64,000 nt of DNA from Streptomyces sp. NBC_01669 (GCF_026339735.1 NZ_JAPEQG010000002.1:434001-498000); one strand, 5' to 3'; counted from the first letter of the stretch, positions 7,984-17,937 are shown. Translations and numbers: made by a program. Notes: generated by a model not told the origin, from the letters alone.

Positions 7984-10137
7984 TCATGCCACCACGTTCT
8001 GCGGGATCTCCTGCTCCGCCCAGATGATCTTGCCGTCCGTGGTGTAGCGCGTACCCCAGCGTCGCGACAGCTGCGCCACGAGGAAAAGGCCACGCCCGCC
8101 CTCGTCCAGGGTACGTGCATGCCGCAGCCGTGGTGAGACGTTGCTCGAGTCGAAGACCTCGCAGGTCAGGACGGACTCGCGGATCAGTCGCAGGCGGATG
8201 GGACCCGAGGCGTAGCGGATGGCGTTGGTGACCAGCTCGCTCACCAGGAGTTCCGTGGTGAACACCAGGTCGCTCAGGCCCCAGGCTTCGAGACACCGCC
8301 CCGCCATGGCGCGCGCGCCGGACACGGCGGCCGGGTCGGAGGGCAGATCCCATGAAGTCACCCGGTCCGCGCCGAGCCCGTGGATGCGTGCAATCAGCAG
8401 GGCCACGTCATCGTCCCACCCATCGGCGTCCGGCCTGTCCAGCAGCTCACCGCACATGTCCTCCAACGGCCGGTCAGGGCTCGCCAGGGCCGCGTACAGC
8501 CGTGCCAGACCGACGTCCGGATCCTGGCCGCGGACCTCGAACAAGCCGTCGGTGTACAGGGCGAGCAGGGTTCCCTCAGCCAGCTCGATCTCGGCGGACT
8601 CGAACGGCAGACCTCCCAGACCGAGCGGCGGACCCGCCGGGAGATCGGGGAGGACCACCGGCCGGTCAGGACCGACGACGGCGGGTGGCGGATGACCGGC
8701 CCGCGCCATGACACACGTGAGGGCCACCGGATCGCAGACCGCGTACAGGCAGGTCGCACCGAGTTCCGACGGCGCTTGTCCGTGGTCCTCCGGGGATTCC
8801 TCGGCGATGAGCCCCAGCATCAGATCGTCGAGGTGGGCCAGGATCTCCTCGGGCGCCAGGTCGAGATTGGCAAGGGTGCGCACGGCGGTGCGCAGCCGGC
8901 CCATCGACGCCGCTGCGTTGATGCCGTGTCCGACCACATCACCGATCACCAGGGCGACCCGTGCCCCGGAGAGCGGGATGACGTCGAACCAGTCGCCGCC
9001 CACACCTCCGCCCGAGGGCAGATACCGCGTCGCCACCTCGACCGTCGCCTGCGCCGCGATCCGGCGTGGCAGCAGGAAGCGTTGCAATGCCAGCGCGGTA
9101 TTGCGTTCCCTGGTGAACTGGCGGGCGCTTTCCACACCGAGCGCGGCCCGTCCGACGATCTCGTCGGCCACGAGGAGGTCGTCGTCGTCGAACGCCTCGC
9201 GCGGCGCACGACGGAGCAGGGTCGTCATCCCCACCACACTGCCGCGCGCCCTGACCGGGACCAGCATCAGCGCACACGGGCTGAGGATCGGTGCGGCCGT
9301 TCCGAGCAGCGCATCGGTGGCGATCCAGCCTGCGCACCCCTGCGCGGGCACGGCTTCTCTGCGAGAGGTCCCGTCGGACAGGCACTGCGCGCCCGGTGAA
9401 CCCAGCGGGAACTGCACCAGACGCCCGACTTCTGCGATCCCCTCCGGCCCGTCGCCGTCGGTGCCCCTGCGTGCGACGCGCCGCAGCCGTTCGACGCCGG
9501 ACAACGCTCCGTCAGGGGACTCGCCTTGCAGCACGGAGTCGAAGATGTCCACGGTGATCAGATCGGCCAGGTCCGGAACACACACCTCGGCCAGGCCCTC
9601 CGCGAGGCTGAAGACGTCGAGGGTCCTGGCCGTCCACGCTCCGGCCCTGCTCAGCAGTGCGAGATACTCCCGGGCACGCCATCGGTCGGTGACGTCGAGA
9701 ACCATGTAGCAGACCCCCCGCACCCCGCCCGAGTCGTCCTCCAGCCGGAAGAACGACGTGGAGTAGGCGTGTTCGCGGTCGGGTTCGGCTCGTGTACGGC
9801 CGTGGTACTCGACGTCGACGGCGGGCCGCCCGGTCTCCAGCACCTCCCGCAGGACCGACTCGATGGCGACCGCGTCGAGCCGTGGCAGCACATCGCCCAG
9901 ACGCTTGCCCAGGCGTTCCTCGCGGCTCACGCCGCCGAGCTGCTCCAGGGCGTCGTTGATCCAGACGTAGCGCAGGTCGGTGTCCATGAAGGCCATGCCG
10001 ATCGGGGACCGGGCCAGGAACTGCCCCACCAGAGAGTGACCAGACTGCCACTCTCCGCCCTCGGAGGTGCGGTCTCCCCAAGAGCCGGAGGACATGGCGG
10101 ACGGGTCCTGTCCCTGGCCTTGGTCACTGGTTTTCAT
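7984..10137 (-). CDS. PAS-GAF-SpoIIE phosphatase with C-terminal anti-sigma-type ATPase domain
   Basis: This 717-aa protein has four domains in order. A PAS domain spans about residues 40-150 (FLARSPIGMAFMDTDLRYVW), a GAF domain about 170-330, and a PP2C-type SpoIIE phosphatase about 345-560 (GGGVGGDWFDVIPL, GDVVGHGINAAASMGRLR). An HATPase_c domain of the RsbW/SpoIIAB type follows about 590-715 (ELLVSELVTNAIRYA, DEGGRGLFLVAQL). Such proteins dephosphorylate anti-anti-sigma factors and may also act as anti-sigma kinases. The start at 10137 (MKTSDQG) is chosen because domain homology begins shortly after; an in-frame ATG exists at 10188. No partner sigma or anti-sigma gene lies next to it. Confidence 0.88.
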   Translation of the reverse strand: MKTSDQGQGQDPSAMSSGSWGDRTSEGGEWQSGHSLVGQFLARSPIGMAFMDTDLRYVWINDALEQLGGVSREERLGKRLGDVLPRLDAVAIESVLREVLETGRPAVDVEYHGRTRAEPDREHAYSTSFFRLEDDSGGVRGVCYMVLDVTDRWRAREYLALLSRAGAWTARTLDVFSLAEGLAEVCVPDLADLITVDIFDSVLQGESPDGALSGVERLRRVARRGTDGDGPEGIAEVGRLVQFPLGSPGAQCLSDGTSRREAVPAQGCAGWIATDALLGTAAPILSPCALMLVPVRARGSVVGMTTLLRRAPREAFDDDDLLVADEIVGRAALGVESARQFTRERNTALALQRFLLPRRIAAQATVEVATRYLPSGGGVGGDWFDVIPLSGARVALVIGDVVGHGINAAASMGRLRTAVRTLANLDLAPEEILAHLDDLMLGLIAEESPEDHGQAPSELGATCLYAVCDPVALTCVMARAGHPPPAVVGPDRPVVLPDLPAGPPLGLGGLPFESAEIELAEGTLLALYTDGLFEVRGQDPDVGLARLYAALASPDRPLEDMCGELLDRPDADGWDDDVALLIARIHGLGADRVTSWDLPSDPAAVSGARAMAGRCLEAWGLSDLVFTTELLVSELVTNAIRYASGPIRLRLIRESVLTCEVFDSSNVSPRLRHARTLDEGGRGLFLVAQLSRRWGTRYTTDGKIIWAEQEIPQNVVA

Positions 10138-10475
10138 CGCTGCTTCGCCATGGCCGCTCGTGGCTGATGAGGTTGTCCTCTCCAGCATGGCACCGCGCGA
10201 GAGCCTCGGCGTGGGTGCGCCGGGTACGCCGTCCGTGCCGATTACGGGCGTACGCCGGCCGCATGGGCGGGCGCCTCCGGGATCGCCCGGCACCGGTAGG
10301 TGCCCAGCGCGAGCTGTACCGTCACAGCAGGCTCCCCACCACGGCGGCCGGCCCGGCAACGAGCTCCTGGACAAGCCCGGTGACCGCCTCCAGGTCCAGG
10401 CCAGCTGTGTCGGCGAGCGCGCCCAGATCCACGGTGCGGCCGTCGACCAGCGGGCGCAGCACCGCCTCCGCCGCT
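10138..10475. other. Gene-poor stretch with an unassigned coding relic
   Basis: The minus strand around 10325-10475 contains a short phrase (VDGRTVDLGALADTAGLDLE) that looks like the end of a real protein, but no domain, start or stop context supports a gene. It is joined directly to the transposase relic that follows. Confidence 0.3.
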
Positions 10476-10765
10476 GTTCTCGCGGTCCAGGCGCAGGACC
10501 AGCGCCTGGACCGAGCGGACGGTACGCGGCCATCCGGGCCGCTTGGGACGGCGGATGCGGGCGTGCCGCCGCTTCACCAGGGTGTGGTGCCACCGCAGCA
10601 CCGTGTCCGGACGTACCAGAAGCCGGAGACGACGCAGCACCTGGCGCGGCAGCGGTGCCAGGAGCGCGGCAAGGAAGGCCCGGTCCTCGGGGGCAAACCT
10701 CACCCTTTGGGACCGAGTCGCCGCTCAAGGACCGTGATCTGGTGACGTAGGGCCAGGATCTCGAC
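10476..10765 (-). pseudogene. N-terminal relic of an integrase-core (rve) transposase
   Basis: Reads ILALRHQITVLERRLG, a TGA, then RFAPEDRAFLAALLAPLPRQ, LVRPDTVLRWHHTLVKRRHA and VRSVQALVLRLDREN, the characteristic N terminus of a common streptomycete IS protein. It breaks off before the DDE core. A second copy (30965-31360) is truncated at nearly the same point. Confidence 0.6.
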
Positions 10766-10770
10766 GTCCT

Positions 10771-11265
10771 TGGATCGGCACGCTCGTCGAGCGCACGACC
10801 AGGTTCACGATGCTGCTGCACCTGCCCCGGATGGACGGCTACGGCGTCGAACCACGTGTGAAGAACGGCCCGGCCCTGGCCGGCCGCGGCGCCGAGGCAG
10901 TCAAAGACGCGATCGCCGCCACGATCACCACGCTGCCCGAGCACTTGCGCCGCTCGCTGACCTGGGACCGCGGCAAAGAACTGGCCCAGCATGCCCAGCT
11001 CCGCATCGACACCGGGCTGCAGGTCTACTTCGCCGACCCGCACAGCCCCTGGCAACGGGGCACCAACGAGAACACGAACGGACTCCTTCGCCAGTACTTT
11101 CCGAAGGGCACCGACCTGTCGCGATGGGATACCGACGAACTCTCGGCCGTTGCTCTCGCACTCAACAACAGGCCCCGCAAGAACCTCGGTTGGAAGACAC
11201 CCGCCGAAGCCCTCAACGAACATCTATTCTTGGTCCAAGAAGCCGGTGTTGCGACGACCACTTGA
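10771..11265 (+). pseudogene. IS30-family transposase, C-terminal half
   Basis: The frame opens with IGTLVERTTRFTMLLHLPRM and contains LTWDRGKELAQHAQLRIDTG, PHSPWQRGTNENTNGLLRQY and ALNNRPRKNLGWKTPAEAL, which are the second and third catalytic-core motifs of IS30 transposases including the acidic Glu in NENTNG. About the first 200 residues are missing. It converges on the truncated IS3 element and both end at about 11265, so the two elements joined by deletion or insertion. Confidence 0.8.
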
Positions 11266-11941
11266 GGCCGGGTTGCGCTCCGTTGTCGCTGTGGAAGATC
11301 GCTCCGTCCAGGCTGCCGCCTCGCGTCAAGGCGGCAGCCTTCAGCGCGTCGGTGACCAGCTCGGTGCGCATGTGGCCGGCGATCGACCAGCCCGCCAGCC
11401 GCTTCGAGCACAGATCCAACACCGTGGCCAGGTAAAGGAATTGACCGTCTCCCACCGGGAGATACGTGATGTCGCCGACGTAGCGGGTGTTGGGTTCCGG
11501 CGCGGTGAAGTCGCGTCGCAGCAGATCGGGCACCGGCGTCGCGGACGGCTCCGGAATCGTGGTGCGGACCTTCTTGCGAAGATGCACCCCGACGATGCCA
11601 AAGGCCCGCATGACCCGTTCCACCCGCTTGTGGTTGACCCGCACTCCGGCGTCCGCCAGCTCGGCCGCCACCCGCGGGGAGCCGTAGGTGCCGTCCGAGT
11701 CGGTGTGGATGCGATGGATGTGCTCGGCCAGCTCGGCGTCCGCCAGCTGCCGCGCGAAGCGGGCCTCGGCGCCGGCCAGCCAGCGGTAGAAGCCGGATCG
11801 GGAGCATTCCAGTACCCGGCACAGTCGCTTGACGCCGAAGGCGCCGCGGTGGTCCTCGACGAACTGAAGCGACTCACCAGTTGTCCTTCGCGAAATACTT
11901 CGCGGCCCGCCGCAATATGTCCCGTTCCATCTCCAGCTCAC
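11213..11941 (-). pseudogene. IS3-family transposase OrfB, truncated
   Basis: Contains FVEDHRGAFGVKRLCRVLEC, SDGTYGSPRVAAELADAGVR, a DDE core beginning RYVGDITYLPVGDGQFLYLA and a second block IFHSDNGAQ. After that the sequence diverges at about 11265, where the IS30 fragment begins, so the last catalytic Glu is lost. It overlaps orfA in another frame, as expected for IS3 programmed frameshifting near the AAGTATTTCGCGAAGG stretch. Confidence 0.82.
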
Positions 11942-12233
11942 GGACCTGCCGCCGCAGCCGGGTGATCTCCGTATCCTTCGCCGACTGGGCCGGCGCCGCC
12001 ACCGCAGGTGGCGAGCTTTGGGAGTGCTCGGCCGTGTCCGCGGCCTTCTTCACCCACTGCCGCAGCGTCTCCGCGTTCACGCCCAGCTCCTCGGCGATGC
12101 GTGACACCGGACGGTCGGACGAGTGCACCAACGCCACCGCGTCAGCCCGGAACTCCGCCGGATACCTGCATGTCCCCACTCGGGACCCCTCTTCTCCCTG
12201 GACCACTCGTGATCCAGCCTCCGAGATGTCCAC
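11874..12233 (-). CDS. IS3-family transposase OrfA
   Basis: This 119-aa protein carries a helix-turn-helix (YPAEFRADAVALVHSS, SRIAEELGVNAETLRQWVKK) followed by a leucine-zipper-like segment EITRLRRQVRELEMERDILR that ends AAKYFAKDNW. It is the intact first frame of an IS3 element; in IS3 it binds the ends and is extended by frameshift into OrfB. Because OrfB is truncated, no functional transposase can be made. Confidence 0.85.
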   Translation of the reverse strand: MDISEAGSRVVQGEEGSRVGTCRYPAEFRADAVALVHSSDRPVSRIAEELGVNAETLRQWVKKAADTAEHSQSSPPAVAAPAQSAKDTEITRLRRQVRELEMERDILRRAAKYFAKDNW

Positions 12234-12245
12234 GATCAGGGGGGA

Positions 12246-12577
12246 GGCCCCCTCGGATCACACCCGCGGGCGAGGACGAGAAACCCAAGCCCCGCACCGG
12301 CCAAGCCGACAAGTGGGCGATCAACCTCACCGCCGCCACCCAGTACTACCAGCGCGAAGACCACCTCCACGTCCCCCGCAAACACGTCGAAACGATCACC
12401 ATGGCCACCGTGAGCGGGGCCGACGGCAGAAACCAGAAACAGCAGGAACAGCAGGAACAGCGGGAGCAGCGGGAGGTCCGGCTGGGCGCCTGGGTCAGCA
12501 ACCAACGAAGCAGGGCCACAACGCTGACACCGGAACGCATCGAGCAACTCTCCGCCATCGGCATGAGATGGGCGTAG
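12246..12577 (+). pseudogene. C-terminal relic of a helicase-associated-domain protein
   Basis: Reads KWAINLTAATQYYQREDHLH, VPRKHVE, then VRLGAWVSNQRSRA-TLTPERIEQLSAIGMRWA and a TAG at 12575-12577. This is one repeat of the helicase-associated domain. The region preceding it is IS3 terminus, so the helicase core is gone. Such helicases are common on actinomycete linear replicon ends. A Q/E-rich QKQQEQQEQREQRE insert sits between the two halves of the repeat. Confidence 0.6.
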
Positions 12578-13024
12578 CAAACGGGACGGGCGGGATCGAG
12601 AACAGCCCGAAAGACCGGAGACCACCATGAAGCAGCGACGCAGCGGCTTCTCCAGCAGGGCATGCAGCAGCGAAGTGAACTCGAGTACCGCCTGGGAGAA
12701 CACATCGCCGAGCAGTGAGGCCCCGTCAGGCCTTGAACGGGCCGGTCGGCGCGCGTGACCGTGGGTTGTCCGAGCACCTGTCGTGCTGGGGCAGTCAGAG
12801 CGAACGGGCGGCCTTCGGTTACGGACGAAGGCCGCCCCATGCCGACCACAGCGGTGTTCGCGCCGAGGCCGCCGCCAGATATCCCGCTCTTCTCTCCCGT
12901 CCATATGTGGTGCGGGTGTCTCTGCCTGCCGTACCGCGGCACCGGGCCGGGACGGATGAAGTTCGGTGCAGGTGCGTTTACGGAGCAGTCGGGTGCGTCC
13001 TACCGCGGCGGCCGTTCGCGTGGG
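12578..13024. other. Region without a supported gene
   Basis: A short helical relic (RLLQQGMQQRSELEYRLGEH) ends at a TGA near 12717. Otherwise nothing coding was identified between the helicase relic and the enoyl-CoA hydratase stop. Confidence 0.4.
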
Positions 13025-13843
13025 TTACTCAGCCACGCGGCGGCCGAGGTCGAGTTCCACGCCGTCTGGCCGCTGCAGTCCGCGTTCGAACAGCGAGCGT
13101 ACGCGGTGCGCGTTCTCGGGTCGCCCGGCAGTCTGGAAATAGGCCTGAAGGCTAGCCCCGTAGGACTCGGCCGTCGGCAGGGACTCGACGTCCACCAGAG
13201 CCTTGATCCGGGTGACCGCAGTCTTGTCGAATCCTGCGATACGACGGGCGAAGGTGTCGACGAACTGCTCCAGTTCGCCCGCCGGCACGACGCGGTTGAC
13301 ATAGCCGTACTGTGCCGCGAGATCGGCTGGGAAGTCGTCGGCGCCCAGCAGGATCTCGAGGGCACGTCCACGGCCCACCAAATGAGGCAGCCGACCGCTG
13401 GGGTTGCCCCCGGGCACGGATCCGACGCTCACTTCGAACTGTCCCAGGATGGCACCGGGCCCGGCGAAGCGGGTGTCCGTCGCCAGGACGAACTCGCTGC
13501 CGGCGCCCCGGGCTCGGCCGTTGATCTCGCTGATCGTGACAGCGGGCACCTGAGCGAGCCGGTACAGGTTGTCGGCGAACGGATGCAGACCCGAGGGGGC
13601 CGGCTTCATGGCGGCCACACGAGACCGGTCCGCCTGGAAGTCCCAGTGCGCCATGAAGAAATCGGCGTTGCTGCTGCGGAAGACGACGACGGTCAGATCC
13701 GGGGCCTGCTCGATGCGGGTGATCAGCTCCGCGAGCTGCTCGATGGTGTCGGGGTCGATCAGGTTGATCTCTCCGTTGGAGAAGGTCACCCTCCAGTAGG
13801 ACGGGCTGACCTCTTCGACGGCGAACTGCTCGTGGTTACTCAT
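13025..13843 (-). CDS. Enoyl-CoA hydratase/isomerase family protein
   Basis: This 272-aa crotonase-fold protein starts at ATG 13843 after AAGGAGGG. Features are the oxyanion-hole region (NADFFMAHWDFQADRS), INGRARGAGSEFVLATDTRF and the second oxyanion loop (FEVSVGSVPGGNPSGRLPHL). The usual glutamates of hydratases are not evident at the canonical sites (VGSVPGGNPS), so the exact reaction is unclear and it may not act on a CoA thioester. It is the last gene of a minus-strand group with the MFS, lipocalin-like, dehydrogenase and isochorismatase-like genes. Confidence 0.85.
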   Translation of the reverse strand: MSNHEQFAVEEVSPSYWRVTFSNGEINLIDPDTIEQLAELITRIEQAPDLTVVVFRSSNADFFMAHWDFQADRSRVAAMKPAPSGLHPFADNLYRLAQVPAVTISEINGRARGAGSEFVLATDTRFAGPGAILGQFEVSVGSVPGGNPSGRLPHLVGRGRALEILLGADDFPADLAAQYGYVNRVVPAGELEQFVDTFARRIAGFDKTAVTRIKALVDVESLPTAESYGASLQAYFQTAGRPENAHRVRSLFERGLQRPDGVELDLGRRVAE

Positions 13844-13934
13844 GCGGGGTCCCTCCTTGTGAGGACAGTGGTGCGCACAGAAGCGCTGTTCACGTAGGAA
13901 ATCTCGGCGAGAGTGGGGCGGTCGTCCGACGTCT

Positions 13935-15293
13935 TCACGTGTCCTGCGCGCCGAGGCCGGGCAGAGGCCGCTCCATGTGCGTCTCGAAGTCGCCGGGGAT
14001 GCCAAGGCTTCGTTCCTGGATGGCGGCGAGCCGCCTCCAGCCCGCCGGGCGACCCGCCGAGGCCCAGCCAGCGGCCACGGCCGGTGCACGGCCGGCCCGA
14101 CGGCGCATGTGCAGGACGTTCCCAGCAAGGGCCATCCCCGCGAGCAGCACGAAGCCCAGTCCGCTGAGCACCACGCCGGCCCACCCGAACGCGGAGAACA
14201 TGACTGCTGCCACAGCGGATCCGACGGCACCTCCGGCGAACACCGCGAAAATGTAGACGGTGTTCAACCGGGCTCTGATCGCGGGCTGCGCGGCGAAGAT
14301 GCGTGTCTGGTTGGCGATCTGGCCGCTGGTGGTCCCGTAGCCGAGAAGATTGCAGCCGACGGCAAGCGCTATCAGCGACTGGCCGGCGAACCCGAACAGG
14401 GCGAAGGCGAGCAGCACCGACGTGAGTGACAGCATATTGACGCGTCGTGCGCCCCATCGGTCGCTGAGGCGTCCGGAATAGCGGGCGGCCAGGGCTCCAG
14501 GGACGCTGAACAGCCCAAAGAGCCCGATCACCGCGGGACCCAGCGCGATCGGAGGGGCGGTGAGGTGGAAGGCTAGTGACGACCAGAAGGCGGAGAAGGC
14601 CGCGAAGACCGTCGCTCCCAGTACCGCCGAGAGGCGCAGAGGCGCGTGCTCGGTGATCAGTCTGGGGAGTGAAGCCAGCAGGCGCCGATAGCTCTGCCGC
14701 GTTCCGGCCGGAGTCGGCGGATCGGCGGGCATGTAACGCGGGAGGACGAGGAGAAGGGCTCCGGTGGCCACGGCCGCGACGGCGAAGCCGGCCCGCCAGG
14801 TTCCGACAGCCTCGGCGATGAGGCCGGCAGCGGTGCGCGAGAGCAGGGCGCCCATGGTCAGGCCCGTCCCCACCGCCCCGAGGACACGTCCGGCGTTGCC
14901 GGGAGCGGCCATGGAGACGACGGTCGGCATGATGACCTGCGGGAGCACAGTGCTGGCGGAAAGTATGAGGGTGGCCATGCTCAGCGGAGCGATCGAAGGA
15001 GCGGCGGCACCAGCCAGGAGGGCAAGGGTGGTCACCACCAGGAGAAGGGTGGACAACCGTCGCAGCCGGACGCTGTCCGCGAGCGGCACGATGGCGATGA
15101 TGCCCAGGGCGTAGCCGATCTGCCCTGTTGTGGCCACCAGCCCCGCAGCGGAGGCTGACGTGTGGAAGTCCTGGGCGATCTCGTCGAGTAGCGGCTGGGT
15201 GAAGTAGATGTTGGAGACGGTGATCGCTGTCGCGGCGGCGAAGACGGGGATGGTTCCGCGCTTCACGCCTGGACGTGTGATTGCGCTGGTCAT
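13935..15293 (-). CDS. MFS transporter (12-TM, YnfM/arabinose-efflux-like)
   Basis: This 452-aa integral membrane protein begins with a short cytoplasmic N terminus, then SNIYFTQPLLDEIAQDFHTS and about 12 hydrophobic segments. The YALGIIAIVPLADSVRLRRL and GRLSDRWGARRV loops fit MFS motif A positions. The ATG at 15293 follows a GAGGA. The C-terminal tail (about 60 residues after HMRRRAGR) is unusually long and polar. It probably imports or exports the substrate of the neighbouring operon. Confidence 0.88.
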   Translation of the reverse strand: MTSAITRPGVKRGTIPVFAAATAITVSNIYFTQPLLDEIAQDFHTSASAAGLVATTGQIGYALGIIAIVPLADSVRLRRLSTLLLVVTTLALLAGAAAPSIAPLSMATLILSASTVLPQVIMPTVVSMAAPGNAGRVLGAVGTGLTMGALLSRTAAGLIAEAVGTWRAGFAVAAVATGALLLVLPRYMPADPPTPAGTRQSYRRLLASLPRLITEHAPLRLSAVLGATVFAAFSAFWSSLAFHLTAPPIALGPAVIGLFGLFSVPGALAARYSGRLSDRWGARRVNMLSLTSVLLAFALFGFAGQSLIALAVGCNLLGYGTTSGQIANQTRIFAAQPAIRARLNTVYIFAVFAGGAVGSAVAAVMFSAFGWAGVVLSGLGFVLLAGMALAGNVLHMRRRAGRAPAVAAGWASAGRPAGWRRLAAIQERSLGIPGDFETHMERPLPGLGAQDT

Positions 15294-15797
15294 GGGGTCC
15301 TCATGTCGTGATGTGACAGGCGGAGACGCGAAGCGTGGCAGGCGCGACGGTGCTCCGGTGCCGGCGACGTCCTCTGTCAGCGGCGTACGCTCTCAGACCC
15401 GGCCGAGCGGCTGCCGGCGGCAACATCGCCGCCGGTCACGCGGAGCGGGCTTCCGCTCCTGCGGTTCGGTGCCTCGGCCGGCTGAGCAGTGTCTTCAAAG
15501 GATTTCGTTTTGATGGATCACGGCTGGGTGGTGATTCAGTGCCATGAACTCTCCGGTGCGGAGCGGGCGTTCGTCCGTCCGCCGCTGCCTGCGTTCCTGC
15601 GTGGCAGGAGGCGGTCGGACGACCGCAGCCGTGCTGGCCGGGGTCGTGGGGAGGTTCCGTGCAGGGCTGCTTGGCGGGGACGCGCCCGAGCAGTGCGGCC
15701 CACTGGGCCACGCCGCAGGTCCGCTTTCACCGAAGGGCCAGGAAGGAATACGCATTCAACTACGGGGGCGACAGGCACGGCAGGAGGCGGCCCGTGG
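15294..15797. other. Intergenic region without a supported gene
   Basis: Open frames here are Arg/Pro-rich with no recognisable domain. It probably holds the promoter of the MFS/enoyl-CoA hydratase pair; no clear operator palindrome was found. Confidence 0.4.
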
Positions 15798-16283
15798 TCA
15801 GGCCGGCCTCTCCCACACGAGTTCGGCCGTGCGCTCCGCGCCCCACAGTCGGGTGGGGGTGGGGACGGCGAGGGTGAGCAGTGGGCCGTCGAAGCTCACC
15901 TTGCGTGTCTGGGGATGTCCGGTCCAGTTCGGGAAGAGGCTGGTGGTGACGTGATGCTCGACAGTGGTGGCGTCGACGACCTCGAACGGTCCGCCGTACG
16001 CGAGGTAGCCGACCGTCGTCCGGGCCAGTTCCTCGGGCATGGCATCCTCGAGCCGTGCGGAGCTCAAAAGTGGGCGATCGCTACGTCCCAGCTGGGCGGA
16101 CATGTATCCCTGGGGGGTGTAGAGGATCAGTCCGTTCGGGTTGGGGCCGAGGGGCTCGATCACGTCCCCGTCAGTGCTCGTGGCGGTGTAGGACACGAGA
16201 CGCCAGGCGCCGAGCAGTTTCCCGCGTACCTCGTCGCGGGCCTTGCGTTCGGCGTCCGCAGCGGTGCCTTCGGTGGCGTTCAT
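15798..16283 (-). CDS. Lipocalin-like domain protein
   Basis: This 161-aa protein contains LLGAWRLVSYTATSTDGDVI and LILYTPQGYMSAQLGR, the hallmark strands of the bacterial lipocalin-like domain, and ends in LWGAERTAELVWERP. Such small beta-barrels accompany catabolic and polyketide clusters and probably bind or process a small hydrophobic ligand; the reaction is unknown. The start at 16283 is 72 bp from the stop of the aldehyde dehydrogenase upstream in the operon. Confidence 0.8.
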   Translation of the reverse strand: MNATEGTAADAERKARDEVRGKLLGAWRLVSYTATSTDGDVIEPLGPNPNGLILYTPQGYMSAQLGRSDRPLLSSARLEDAMPEELARTTVGYLAYGGPFEVVDATTVEHHVTTSLFPNWTGHPQTRKVSFDGPLLTLAVPTPTRLWGAERTAELVWERPA

Positions 16284-16355
16284 GGAAAGGGGGCTCCTTC
16301 CATTCCAGGAGAGGGGGACCCGTCCGTAGCGGCGGACGGGTCCCGGGAGAACGGT

Positions 16356-17937
16356 TCAGCGCTGCGTGATTTCGCCGTCCACCAGTCGCCACAGGTGCAG
16401 CGGGTTCGCCTCGCGCAGTGGCTGCGGCAGGAGCTCGTCCGGGAAGTTCTGGTACGTGACCGGGCGGACGAACCGCTCGATCGCGCCCATACCCACGGAC
16501 GTGAAACGACTGTCGGAGGTCGCCGGGAAGGGACCGCCGTGGGTGGATGCGTAGGAGACCTCCTGCGGGATGGAGAAGGCGTTGAACACGATCCGTCCCG
16601 TGCGGCGTTCCAGAACCGGCAGAAGCCGTTCGGCAATGCCGCGGTCCGCGGCCTCGGCGTGCAGGGTGGCCGAGAGCTGCCCGCGGAAGGCTCGGGCCGC
16701 CTCGAGCAGCTGTTCCGGTCCAGTCACCCTGACCAGCAGAACGGCCGGGCCGAAAACCTCCTCGCGCAGGGCGGGTTCGGCCAGTAGCTGCTCGCCGGTG
16801 ACCTCGTACAGCAGGGACTCGCCGGCCCCGGCGTGCGTGCGTGGGGGTGTCGCCCTCAGCGATCCGGACGGCGCCGTCGTCCTCCAGGCGCTGCGCGTTG
16901 CGGGTGTAGGCGTCGTGGATGCCGGGTGAGAGCATGGTTCGCGCGGCAGCCTTCTTCACCTCGGCGGCCGCTGCCGCACGCAGCTCCGCGAAGCCGGGTC
17001 CGTCGGCCGCGAGGAGGATCGTGGGCTTGAGGCAGGCCTGTCCGACGTTGTACATGGCGCGCTGCACCAGGCTGGTGCCGATCTCCGCGCCACGGGCCGC
17101 GAGCGCGGCGGGCAGCACGAAGGTCGGGTTGACGCTGGTCATCTCGGTGAACACGGGGATGGGGTCAGGACGCTTCTGCGCCCGTCGGTAGAGGGCCATG
17201 CCGCCGCCCTCGGAGCCGGTGAACGTGACCGCCCGGACCAGCGGATGGTCCACGAGCTCCTCACCAATCTCGTTGCCGGCGCCCCGAATGAGAGAGAAGA
17301 CACCTTCGTGCAGGCCCGCCTCCGCGACGGCTTCCTGGATGACGCGGCCCTGTATTTCCGAGGCGCCGGGGTGTGCGTTGTGCGCCTTGACGATCACGGG
17401 GCAGCCGGCCGCGAGGGCGGAGGCGGTGTCACCGCCCACCACGGAGTAGGAAATCGGGAAGTTGCTCGCGCCAAAGATCACCACAGGACCCAGGGCCGCC
17501 TTCTGCAGCCGGTGGTCCAGACGTGGTGCGGGCTGCCGGTCCGGCTGCGCGGGATCGATGGTCGCCTGCAGAAAGCGGCCCTGACGGACGACGGTGGCGA
17601 ACTTGCGGAACACACCGGCGCTCCGCACGGCCTCACCCTCGAGCTGCGCCGCGGGCAGGCCGGTTTCCAGGGCAACACGTTCCGCGAGCTCGTCCTTGAC
17701 CGCCTCGAGCTTGTCCGCGATGAGGTCAAGGAACGCGGCCCGCTCAGCCAGGCCGGTGTGGCTGTAGCTGTCGAAGGCCTCGTCCGCCAGGCGGACCGCG
17801 TGGTCGGCCTCGGCCGGGCCACCGAAAGCGAACTCGGGCTCGATGAGCTCACCGGTGGCGGGGTTGAGCGCCTTCATGGCCCCCGCGGTGGCGGCTACTC
17901 GGGACGCTCCGATCAACAGGGCTCCGGTCAGTGTCAT
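16356..17937 (-). pseudogene. NADP-dependent aldehyde (alpha-ketoglutaric semialdehyde-type) dehydrogenase, frameshifted
   Basis: From ATG 17937 the first 365 residues are a normal ALDH of the 2,5-dioxovalerate dehydrogenase branch (VVIFGASNFPISYSVVGGDT, AVTFTGSEGGGMALYRRA, catalytic region MYNVGQACLKPTILL with Cys). At 16831-16842 a GCGT x3 tandem repeat (CACG on the coding strand) shifts the frame. The C-terminal quarter continues in another frame (VTGPEQLLEAARAF, IVFNAFSIPQEVSYASTHGG, EITQR) to a stop at 16356. Removing one 4-bp unit restores the ORF, so slippage, a sequencing error or a true mutation are all possible. The start overlaps the isochorismatase-like stop (ATGA). Confidence 0.85.

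Noticed and set aside
7984..11223. A 1079-codon open frame covering the phosphatase and the region beyond it
   Set aside because: Only the first part after 10137 has domains; the upstream extension runs over unrelated IS relics and has Arg/Pro-rich composition.
15495..15755. Small minus-strand frame in the MFS/lipocalin gap
   Set aside because: No recognisable motif, low-complexity Pro/Arg/Ser content; no ribosome-binding site.
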